Shown piece by piece: positions 1 through 9,715 of a stretch of DNA of 64,000 bases. The position numbers were made by a program, and so were the translations under genes. The stretch spans positions 3,844,001 through 3,908,000 of the forward strand of contig NC_088301.1 in NCBI RefSeq assembly GCF_032854445.1, given 5' to 3'. The notes under the pieces were generated by a model. That model did no database searches. It was not told where the DNA came from and worked only from the letters and a program-made list of their open reading frames with translations. The DNA comes from Liolophura sinensis. Lineage: Eukaryota > Mollusca > Polyplacophora > Chitonida > Chitonidae. Positions within the stretch are counted from its first letter, which is position 1. Each line of letters starts with the position of its first letter.

Positions 1-164
1 TCCACAGTAAGAACTTTAAACTTCACGAAAGAGTTCTTAATGATGAAAACTACATATGAACTACAATATACTAAAAAAATAAAATGCAAATAAGTGAGAA
101 GTAAGAACATTCAAAATCTCTTTATGTACTATATAATAATTTATGATAAAAGGGGAAAATTTTG

Positions 165-600
165 GCCGTTTGATGTTGGAAAATTCCCCCCTCTTATCCG
201 AGCATCTTGAAGAAATGTGCAGGGTGAGAGGGATTTTTTGAGCATAACAAGGCCTTTCAGAAATGAGGGGTCACATTGCATATTCTATCATGCGGGCAGA
301 GCAGACGTGATTTTTAAAGACCAAAAAAGTAGTCCGTTTCAGGCCGTATATAACACTGACTTGTTCCTCCCTCAGTGTTTTTCTAAAGAGTAGTGTCTGT
401 TGGCAATAAAAAATGGGATGGTAACCCAAGCACACATAATTGTATAATGATCTATGGGTTGGGTGTGACCCCTCAAGGCCGAAAGGCCTTGTTATGCTCA
501 AAGAATCCCTCTCATCCTGCACATCTCTCCAAAATGCTCAGATGAGAGGGGGAAATTCTTTTTTGCATGGCCTTAGCCTTTCAGGGTCACACTGTATGTT
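165..600. repeat. Local inverted repeat (left part of a composite)
   Basis: Seen directly: about 165-270 reads as the reverse complement of about 465-560. Both arms contain a 'gtgagagggatt' / 'gatgagagggatt' type core, 'gagcataacaaggccttt' and 'gaggggtcac'. The intervening 270-440 carries a second arm that pairs with 3239-3347 far to the right. The stretch 551-600 also resembles the reverse complement of 3335-3381. The block is therefore a set of nested foldbacks, as expected for a palindromic or foldback mobile element or rearranged copies of one. Confidence 0.6.
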
Positions 601-3390
601 TAAAGAACTGACAACAAGACGATTCTCAAATTCAGTAATCATTCACTTTTACTGCACCAATGTTGACTCAATTCCTCTTAACTTATAGCCATATTTCAGG
701 TCAAAAGAAAACTATTTGCCAACAATCTAGTAGGTTCATCACAGGTTTTATCACAGGTTTGTGATAAAATGTCTGAAATGTCCTTGAGAAGAGGACCAAT
801 CAGCTACAGTCATGACAGCACTTACATCTACAAGCTGCAGAAGTTGAAGCACTACAAAAAGAATGAGCTGAAATGTCCTGTGTCTATCCCAGATTTTGAC
901 AACTCAAACACAAGCCACTGAGATATTGCTGAAGTGGTAACAAATTGAATAGTTTTGTAGGAAATTACTTTTCACATGTCCTCCTCATTCTTGTTCTCCG
1001 TAAATATTCTACCCGAGTTCCCACAATACAAAGTTTCCAATTGGAATATTTCCAGAATTCTACAGGCTTTAGAAGATTATTTTTCTTTGTAGTTTTCAAG
1101 CCTTGCTGTACAATGAACACGGTTTTTGAATCAATACAGCTCGTATTTTAAATGCTCAATACTTGTAAGGTTTGCACTCTTTCTGCAACCAACTTACTAG
1201 TCAAAATCTTAAGAGATAGTTCTTCTAAAGGAACACAAGACTTAAGATAAACCATTAGCATGGACACATGTATGCATAAGTCTTTGTTTTGATATTCTAC
1301 GTTCAAAGAAACCTTTCATGAATCTGTGTACTAAGTCATCCGACACGCCATGCCCTAAACACTTAAGAATCTGTATCAGCATTGACCTGTGTGTGTTCAC
1401 TACCCTGTATGTTGAGCCTCCAACTGTTAAGTATGGTAGATAGTTTAGAATGTCTGAGTGATTCGGATGAAGGGAATGGACACCCCTGCGTACCCACCCA
1501 ACACACCATCGTCTTATGCAAACTCATACTGGCGACTCGCTGAGTCCTACCAAGACTTAGTGATAAAGTGCGCAGCTTCAGCTGAAATGCCTAAAGAACG
1601 CAAAGAAGACCAGATATGGAAAAGGCGACTAGCTGGAGTTGTCTGCCCATGGGATGTATTGTCCGAGTCCCAGGTAAACTGAGGCAGTATGGTCCTCTGG
1701 GGAGTTTCAGGGGGAATTCTGCTAAAGCCTGAAGTAACTGTGGAAACCAACATTGTGTTGGCCAAAATGGAACTCCTCAGCACCCCTAGTAGTAACCTGA
1801 AAGCAGGACAACAGTATCTACCATTATGGCATGTGGATCAGCCCTCCAGGAAGCAAAAGTATCCAGCTGCGTGTTGAGTCGAGATGTAAAAAAATCAATT
1901 GTTGGTGTAAAGAAATACAGAACTATATTTTGAAAAACTGATGCTTATAACATCCACTCTGTAGAGTGCACTTTTCTGTTGTCGTAAAAATATATTTGAA
2001 ATGAACCGCCTTGGTTCAAGACTGTATCTCTCTACAGCCTATTTAGTAAGGAAGGTTTCAATTTCTTTGAAAATAACTTTTTCTTCAGCATTACTAAATA
2101 TTATAGGAAATGGTATTTTGCTCTGGTGTGGAGTAGATGAAAATTCTATTTTATGACCAGTGACATCTTCCAGTATACACTTGTTGGGGTTCAACTTCCG
2201 CCAAACAGGTAAGTTTGCTTGAGATTTCCTGCCAGAAATACAGGATTACTAACCTTCGTTTGCGTGTTGTTGGGAATTGCTGGTTTGCAGTATGCTGGCC
2301 TGCAGGCATGACAGGTCTGCTGCGATAATATCATGGGGGCTGTCAGCCGGATTGGCGAAATCCAGGTCGTTGATCTCTGGTGTATCCCCGTCCCCGGGAC
2401 AATGTCCATTTTTTTTGCAAAAGTTCTCGATGCCTAACTGTCAAACCCTTCAGTCTTTTCGCTGATGAGGTGAATATTATCAATTTCATTCACCCTGTCT
2501 CATATACTGTCACCAAACAATCACCGAGTAGTGGGAACCTCAGGTATACAAATTGAAGAATATTTCTGGGCAAGAAATGGCTTGAGAAAACTCCTTCTGC
2601 CCATGCAGACACTGAAATACACGTTACTCATAATAGTAAGCGAATCGGTTAAAGTCTCCCTTAATTTCACAACATCTACTTTCCCACAGGGTAAAGCTAA
2701 ATTTCCTGTCATTATAGCCATTGCTGAAATGGCGTGCCGAGGAAGCCCCAAATTCATCGTCATCATCATCGGGTACTGAGCATCAACGATTTTGTTGAGC
2801 TTCGACACGAGCTCAGCGATTCCTAATTCCTCACACAGTGCAAGCAAGTCAGCTTCATCCAAGTTTACCGTGCTTGTCTTTGCTTTGCCATGTTGGAATT
2901 CCCCACATGCTTTATAGCGGCCTTTGTTATAGCCGTATTGCCTTAACTTTAGTGGCTCAATTTTTTTATTCGGGATCAATTTTAATTCGAGATTAGTGCA
3001 ACTTTTCGACAATTTAGCAGATTCCGCAAGAGCCTTTTTTAGGACTCCATCTTTGTTGAAGCCTTCCAAAGGAAGCCAAGTGTCACAGTGCTCCGAGTCC
3101 GACCTGAACATCTCAGCCAGTTCATTGCACTGTCTCGTGCATGTTTCCTTGGGTCCATGAATGACATCACAAACCATCTCCGTTGTCCGTCTCAAAACAC
3201 AATCGTGTGAACTCACTGAGCGTGTGATAGAAAAAGACACTGAGGGAGGAGTGAGTCAATGTTTTATAAAGCCGGAAACGAACTACTTTTTAGGTCTTTA
3301 AAAATCACGACTACTCTGCCCGCATGATAGAATATGCAATGTGACTCCAAAAGGCCAAGACCATGCGTAAAAGAATTCCCTTTGAAGAAC
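270..3390. mobile_element. Candidate element bounded by ~110-bp inverted repeats
   Basis: The segment 270-379 is repeated in inverted orientation at 3239-3347, sharing 'cattgcatattctatcatg', 'gtgatttttaaagacc' and a TATA-like stretch followed by 'cctccctcagtg'. Between the arms lie about 1 kb of AT-rich DNA without a recognisable gene (roughly 920-2190), some weak short ORFs near 1458-1877, and one longer minus-strand ORF (2521-3240). I found no transposase motif and no clear target-site duplication. The pair could be a non-autonomous DNA element or an inverted duplication of a promoter-like sequence. It lies to the 3' side of the last visible IPO13 exon, probably inside an IPO13 intron. Confidence 0.4.
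2521..3240 (-). CDS. Unassigned ORF inside the inverted-repeat segment
   Basis: An open frame of up to 239 codons runs on the minus strand. The first codon of the full frame is GTG. The first ATG in a plausible context is at the Met of MVCDVIHGPKET, giving about 218 aa. The product is rich in Lys and Leu with scattered Cys; no signal peptide, membrane helix or catalytic motif is obvious. The frame opens just inside the right inverted-repeat arm, behind a 'tttataaaa' TATA-like box and a 'cctccctcag' that could be either promoter sequence or a splice acceptor. It may be the single coding exon of an element-borne gene, a host gene fragment or chance. I do not recognise the family. Confidence 0.35.
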   Translation of the reverse strand: MSFSITRSVSSHDCVLRRTTEMVCDVIHGPKETCTRQCNELAEMFRSDSEHCDTWLPLEGFNKDGVLKKALAESAKLSKSCTNLELKLIPNKKIEPLKLRQYGYNKGRYKACGEFQHGKAKTSTVNLDEADLLALCEELGIAELVSKLNKIVDAQYPMMMTMNLGLPRHAISAMAIMTGNLALPCGKVDVVKLRETLTDSLTIMSNVYFSVCMGRRSFLKPFLAQKYSSICIPEVPTTR

Positions 3391-3742
3391 ATTACTGAAG
3401 ACCCCGTACGCAACAGGTGTAGGGGATTTCAATTATTATTTTAGCACAGCAGCTTTCACAAAATATCAACATCACCTGCACATGTGTTGTGTTCACAATC
3501 AATAATAAAGTCTCTAACATGTATCAAACTGGTAGCATTATAACTTTTTCAAACTTCAGAATCAGTGTATCATCATAAACGGTGTAGGTAGGAATCTCAT
3601 ATTTGAGATCTATCCACAATCTGAGCTATTCTTGGTGAATACAGAAAAATTGATTAGCAAATATGGATTTTTTGCCAAAAGTCTTTGGTATAGCCTTTTT
3701 CGCTATTGTCATTTTTTCATTTAGAGACAAGCACAGACTTAC

Positions 3743-3841
3743 ACTTAAATTTGGGATGTCTTCCTGCTGGAAGGTTGAGATCATGTCATACACCGGATCT
3801 GGCCATACATCTGGCATTGTGTGGAGAGCAAGGGCAGACAT
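3743..3841 (-). CDS. IPO13: IPO13 exon (MSALALHTMPDVWPDP...)
   Basis: 33 codons, phase 0 on both sides, acceptor 'tggctttcag', donor TTAAGT|gtaagt. This is the last IPO13 exon visible. The next coding segment (the LLELLTVLPEE-type region) was looked for in 1-3740 and not found, so the gene continues to the left of the window. Confidence 0.88.
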
Positions 3842-6800
3842 CTGAAAGCCAGAACACATGCTCACTTGTACATTGACTGTTTACAGATAGGTATAGGCAT
3901 TATCAGGAATATCTTTTTGCAGACTTTTGCAATGTTTTACTCATAGACAGTTTCACACAAAGTTCATTATTCAATGTTTTACTCATAGACAGTTTCACAC
4001 AATGTTCATTTTTCAATGTTTTACTCAGACAGTTTCACACCATGTTCATTATTCAATGTTTTACTCATAGACAGTTTCACACAATGTTCATTTTTCAATG
4101 TTTTACTCAGTTTCACACCATGTTCATTATTCAATGTTTTACTCATAGACAGTTTCACACAATGTTCATTATTCAATGTTTTACTCATAGACAGTTTCAC
4201 ATAATGTTCATTATTCAAAGTTTCACTCATGGACAGTTTCACACAATGTTCATAGAAATACATGCACAGAACTACATGTACCACAATGTGGCTTTCAGCT
4301 GCAATGCTGGATGCCACGGTTGTTACACAAGCTAACAGAACAGTTTAACCCCTGTGATGATTTATTTGTTTATTTGATTGGTGCTTTGCGCCGTACTCAA
4401 GAACGTTTCACTTAAAGGACAGCGGTTAGTATAATGGTGAAAGGAAACCGGGCACAGCTCGGGGGAAACCCACGACCATCCGCAGTTTGCTCACAGACCC
4501 TCCCCTGTGATGAACATACAGGCATATCACATACCACAGAAGTTTAACCTAAGCATCCTCTGAAACGTCACATACACACTGAACGCTTATGTGAAATGAT
4601 GCAGTTGATGCTTGCATTTTAGCATGGGGGCCACAAAGAGGATATTCTTTGAAATATTTATTTATTTATTTGATTGGTGTTTTATGCCGTACTCAAGAAT
4701 ATTTCACTTATAGGAGGGCAGCCAGCATTATGGTGGAAGGAAACCGGGCAGAGCCCGGGGGAAACCCACGACCATCTGCAGCTTGCAGCCAGACCTTCCC
4801 AAATACGGCCAGAGAGGAAGTCAGCATGAGCTGGACTTGAACTCACAGCGACTGCATTGGTTATAGGCTCCTGGGTCATTACGCTACGCTAGCGCGCTAC
4901 GGAGGCCCCCTTCTTTGAAATAATAGCATGTAAATGATTATATACGTAACATATAACATGTAGTAAAAGATAAAGACTGCTCAAAAAAAAACAAAACAAG
5001 CTACTTTGGTGTAAGATCTGTTTAAGGATACAAAAGATTAGGCCATTTTATGAAATTATTTCACCTTCTGATTCTCCATTTTCATATCCTGTGCAGAAAC
5101 AGCACTGTATGCATATCAATCTGATTACACCAATCACCAACAAATTGGATAAACCTGAAGGAAATTCTGCATATTTGCAAGGTGTTTATTCAAACACATT
5201 CTGCAGGCAATATTCTGTGTTCACTGGTACAATTATACTTTTGTGAAACCCTGAAAATGGCCAATCCAACTTTGTCTCATGCAGCACTTTAATCACCAGC
5301 GTTAATATTTACCTTAACACTGCCTTAAATGTTACTAGACAACATAAGCTCCTATTGTGCTTTGTACAGGCGAGCTAAAAAATATGTCCAGATATTTTGA
5401 AATGAATCTCTGTATATTTATAGGTCACAAATTCACCATCCTTAGCCTAAAGATGTATGGTCACTGACTGTAGCAGTAGGGTTACTCACAGCCACACACA
5501 GTCTGGTCAACACCATCTTCGGCCCTGTCGTGAACTGAAAAATCCTCTCAAAGAGACGGGTTCGCAGGCTGAGATACTGATCATGGGGAACCTCTTTCCT
5601 GTAAATAAAGTAAAGCATCTCAACATCGCATATCTACTGGAGGACAAACAGACAGCATCCTATATAAACACATACTACATGTGCTGGAGGTGACACAGGT
5701 GAGCTGAATTGGTCACGTGTTAAACATCATCATAACAACTCTTGGTGATTCTTGGTTTCCATTTGTTAATACAGTCATGTGATAGTCTGCAAACCATAAT
5801 GTACAGCCATAATTAGCCAGGGCAAGTCATACTCACAAGGTAATACCCCGTCCATCAGCATGCACTAATTATTTATTCTCAAATAACACAAAGGTATGTT
5901 CATATATTTATCCATTTGATGTATACTGACGTTCAACAATTCTCACAATTACCTGTGTATTCTGCTGGCCACATCTATGGGAGGAAGAAACCAGAGTGGA
6001 GGGAGTAGGCATAAATCTATAATTTTGATTCTTAAGAAAGCTGCATTGATATTGTTTGAGTTCAAAATGACAGTTAAGTTTTCTACTTGTCTTTCCTGAT
6101 GAAAACTCAATATGCCTTAAATCTGGTTAACATTAACAAAGTGGCTTGTTTTCATGTAGTGAGTACAAGAACAAATAATGCATACATTGTGCAGCCACAG
6201 TTTTACAAGCGTATCATTCTGTATCTCCACTGTAAATGTGCAATATGCCGGTGAAACAAAGTCTATAGACAATCACGAAATTGTGACAGTCCCCACTGCT
6301 TACAATTTTACTTACTACAGCTCAACTATTAAAATTTGCTTCCTATTTCTTAACAAGGTATCTACTTCAAGAAAATGCCATTCACTTTTCAGTCCTCTGT
6401 CAGCGAGAGTTTAGAACAGCAAACAGCATGTCTTAGGATTGGTTATATATATAATACTTCTATGTGATAAAAGATCAGACTACAATATTTTTAAAAGACT
6501 TACCAATATCTGGCTATTTTCACATGCAGTGTGCTTGCCCCAAAAAACTGCACTTCAATACTCTGTAAAACAATAAAAAGAACACATTAAAACTCAAAAC
6601 ATTACATTACCGTGCATTATATTATATCTTATTTGACATCAAAGGCCATGTAACTTCATTCATCACTGAAGGTGACCTTTAAGAACAAAAATGGCTTTTA
6701 TTTTTCTGCAGAGGGCGTAAATTAATTTTTTTAATTGTTCCAGGTTAACCTGCTGATACCTTACTGTCCCAGGTTAACCTGTTAATTACCTTATGGTCCC

Positions 6801-8364
6801 AGCTTAAGCTGCTATCACTTTGTTGTCCAAGGTTAACCTGCTATTGCCTTGTTGTCCAAGGTTAACCTGCTATTGCCTTGTTATCCCAAATTAACGTCCT
6901 ATTACCTTGTTGTCCCAGCTTAATCTGTCATCACCTTATCTTCCCATGTTAACCTGCTATTGCCTTGTTGTCCAAGGTTAACCTGCTATTGCCTTGTTGT
7001 CCAAGGTTAACCTGCTATTGCCTTGTTATCCCAAATTAATGTCCTATTACCTTGTTGTCCCAGCTTAATCTGTCATCACCTTATCTTCCCATGTTAACCT
7101 GCTATTGCCTTGTTGTCCAAGGTTAACCTGCTATTGCCTTGTTGTCCAAGGTTAACCTGCTATTGCCTTGTTATCCCAAATTAACGTCCTATTACCTTGT
7201 TTTCCCAGCTTAATCTGTCATCACCTTATCTTCCCATGTTAACCTGCTGATACCTTACTGTCCCAGGTTAACCTGTTATTGCCTTATGGTCCTAGCTTAA
7301 GCTGCTCTCACTTTGTTGTCCAAGATTAAGCTGCTATTTCCTTGTTGTCCAAGGTTAACCCGCTATTGCCTTGTTGTCCAAGGTTAACCTGCTATTGCCT
7401 TGTTGTCCCACTTAATCTGTCATCACCTTATCTTCCCATGTTAACCTGCTGATACCTTACTGTCCCAGGTTAACCTGTTATTGCCTTATGGTCCCAGCTT
7501 AAGCTGCTCTCACTTTATTGTCCAAGATTAAGCTGCTATTTCCTTGTTGTCCAAGGTTAGCCTGCTATTGCCTTTTTGTCCAAGGTTAACCTGCTATTGC
7601 CTTGTTATCCCAAATTAACGTCCTATTACCTTGTTGTCCCAGCTTAATCTGTCATCACCTTATCTTCCCATGTTAACCCGCTATTGCCTTGTTGTCCAAG
7701 GTTAACCTGCTATTGCCTTGTTGTCCAAGGTTAACCTGCTATTGCCTTGTTGTCCAAGGTTAACCTGCTATTGCCTTGTTATCCCAAATTAACGTCCTAT
7801 TACCTTGTTGTCCCAGCTTAATCTGTCATCACCTTATCTTCCCATGTTAACCTGCTATTACGTTACTGTCCCAGGTTAACCTGTTATTACCTTATGGTCC
7901 TAGCTTAAGCTGCTCTCACTTTGTTGTCCAAGGTTAACCTGCTATTGCCTTGTTATCCCAAATTAACGTCCTATTACCTTGTTGTCCCAGCTTAATCTGT
8001 CATCACCTTATCTTCCCATGTTAACCTGCTATTACCTTACTGTCCCAGGTTAACCTGTTATTACCTTATGGTCCTAGCTTAAGCTGCTCTCACTTTGTTG
8101 TCCAAGATTAAGCTGCTATTGCCTTGTTGTCCAAGGTTAACCTGCTATTGCCTTGTTGTCCAAGGTTAACCTGCTATTTCCTTGTTGTCCAAAGTTAACC
8201 CGCTCTTACCTTGTTGTCCCAGGTTAACCTATTATTACATGTACCTTGTTGTCCCCTAGAAGCTCCCAGGAAAAGGACCAGGCTTCTGGTGATACCTGTG
8301 CTGAAGTCAGCCATTTGTGTACCTCTCTCTGTAGGCTGGCATCATAGTAAAACTGACGAACTGC
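3743..8364 (-). CDS. IPO13: Importin-13 (partial gene, N-terminal part)
   Basis: Four minus-strand exons with consistent GT-AG boundaries and phases are 8245-8364, 6504-6562, 5490-5598 and 3743-3841. Joined, they read as the N-terminal HEAT-repeat region of importin-13: AVRQFYYDAS, SAQVSPEAWSFSWELL, EVQFFGASTLHVKIARYW, PHDQYLSLRTRLF, KMVLTRLCVA, LHTMPDVWPDPVYDM. These follow the remembered vertebrate IPO13 order closely. Importin-13 is a karyopherin-beta that binds Ran-GTP and carries cargo both into and out of the nucleus. The starting exon (about 25-40 aa) was not securely located and the C-terminal three quarters lie beyond the left edge. Introns contain SINEs and two minisatellites. TNPO3 is the nearest alternative family, but the motifs fit IPO13 better. 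Confidence 0.88.
3931..4252. repeat. Minisatellite, ~45-bp units
   Basis: About seven imperfect copies of a unit containing 'cagtttcacacaatgttcat' and 'caatgttttactcatagac'. Unit length varies through small deletions. It lies in the IPO13 intron between exons 5490-5598 and 3743-3841. Confidence 0.85.
4357..4500 (-). mobile_element. tRNA-derived SINE (family A), truncated
   Basis: Starts with 'tttatttgattggtgctttg' and runs through the SINE body ('gaaaccgggcacagctcgggggaaaccc') before breaking off, so only the 3' half of the element remains, inserted in reverse. Confidence 0.8.
4651..4911 (-). mobile_element. tRNA-derived SINE (family A), nearly full length
   Basis: A reverse-oriented copy with the (aaat)n tail at its left and the tRNA-like head at its right. 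Compared with the full copy at 17020-17282, about 13 bp covering the A box are deleted ('gcgcgctacggaggcccc'), so its internal Pol III promoter is probably dead. Confidence 0.85.
5490..5598 (-). CDS. IPO13: IPO13 exon (KEVPHDQYLS...LTRLCVA)
   Basis: 109 nt = 1 + 36 codons, acceptor 'tatttacag', donor GTGGCT|gtgagt. It encodes the helix pair ending in MVLTRLCVA, which is diagnostic for importin-13. Confidence 0.9.
6504..6562 (-). CDS. IPO13: IPO13 exon (SIEVQFFGAS...ARYW)
   Basis: 59 nt, entering in phase 0 and leaving with two bases of a Trp codon completed by the next exon. Acceptor 'gttttacag', donor TATTG|gtaagt. FFGASTLHVKIARYW corresponds to the conserved YFGASALHIKISRYW-type segment of the importin-13 family. 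Confidence 0.9.
6735..8244 (-). repeat. Minisatellite derived from an IPO13 exon-donor junction
   Basis: Roughly fifty units of about 30 bp, read on the minus strand as GGACAACAAG-g(t/c)aatagcaggttaacct. They start directly after the exon that ends GGGGACAACAAG|gtacatgtaataataggttaacc. The exon's terminal bases plus donor recur in nearly every unit, some with GT and some with GC at the donor position. A higher-order period of about 150 bp, marked by an 'agcttaatctg' variant, shows secondary block amplification. Confidence 0.85.
8245..8364 (-). CDS. IPO13: IPO13 exon (AVRQFYYDAS...WELLGDNK)
   Basis: Forty codons in phase 0 at both ends. The acceptor is 'ttcctgcag' and the donor is AACAAG|gtacat. 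It encodes the early HEAT region with AQVSPEAWSFSWELL. The last codons (G-D-N-K) and the donor are the seed of the minisatellite that follows immediately at 6735-8244. Confidence 0.88.
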
Positions 8365-9122
8365 CTGCAGGAAGAGCAGACAACAGAAAGAGTCTAAAAT
8401 CATCGTGCTACTTGACCACTAGACATTACATTGAATAACAGATGTGAAATTAGCGGAGAATCACTGACATCCCAACAGCTCATTACCTGTCATGACTTCC
8501 TTGTAAATTCTACTTTCAAATCTATTACTTATTTCCAGCCTTCTGACACATCCATCTAAACCTCATACAAACAAAAACTCTACAACATTCTAACAACTTA
8601 CCATTAAATACAGTTATAAGTCTTGCTGAGAGACACAATTAATGCTAACAACAATTAACTATGAATGCACTTTTAATACCTCATGCTGTTTTCTTAATTT
8701 TCTTTGTGGTGAATAATGCATTATAGAAGATTAAATGCTTGTATTTTGTATACCGTACACATTGTATACTTACGGACTCAATGTTTTCAGCAGAATATTC
8801 CATTTGTTATTTGATTAATTGTACAGTATGTATTTGTAGACAGTAACTTCTTTATCCACTATCCATACTGCAAATAAAAAAACCAGATGAGACAAATGTT
8901 ATGATAATTATGTACAGTATTCTTATCCAAAGGATTTAACATGAGTTGAACCCAATGCATTCCTGAACAAGTATACCTATATTCTCATTTAAATACACGT
9001 AGTAAATATACATGTAGGGTAGATATTAGCAAACTGCTTATACATGTAACTATAACAAAATCTGGCAATCTGGTTACTATGGCAACTGCAGTAATGGGCA
9101 CCTCCACACACATGTGCTAACG

Positions 9123-9715
9123 TATACATGTAAATATAGAATCACTACAAGAAATGTACCCCCCATATGTGTACATGTAGAATCACTACAAGAAATGTAC
9201 CCCCCATATGTGTACATGTAGAATCACTACAAGAAATGTACCCTTCATACATGTACGTGTAGAATCATAACTTGAAATGTAACCCCCATATGTGTACATT
9301 TAGAATCACTTCAAGAAATGTACCCCTCATACGTGTACATGTAGAATCACTACAAGAAATGTACCCCCCATACATGTACATGTAGAATCACTACAAGAAA
9401 TGTACCCCTCATACGTGTACATGTAGAATCACTACAAGAAATGTACCCCTCATACGTGTACATGTAGAATCACTACAAGAAATGTACCCCTCATACATGT
9501 ACATGTAGAATCACTACAAGAAATGCACCCCTCATACATGTACATGTAGAATCACTACAAGAAATGTGCCCCCCATACATGTACATGTAGAATCACTACA
9601 AGAAATGTGCCCCCCATACATGTACATGTAGAATCACTACAAGAAATGTACCCCTCTTACGTGTACATGTAGAATCACTACAAGAAATGTACCCCTCATA
9701 CATGCACATGTAGTT
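9123..9715. repeat. Minisatellite, ~42-bp units
   Basis: About fourteen units of 'tagaatcactacaagaaatg' + 'taccc(c/t)(c/t)catac(g/a)tgtacatg'. Each unit carries the palindrome TACATGTA or a close variant. No exon lies beside it. Confidence 0.9.

Noticed and set aside
769-921. 50-codon ORF beginning MSEMSLRRGPISYSHDSTYI
   Set aside because: Codon-like composition but short, no family recognised, and close to the foldback region; not enough to call a gene.
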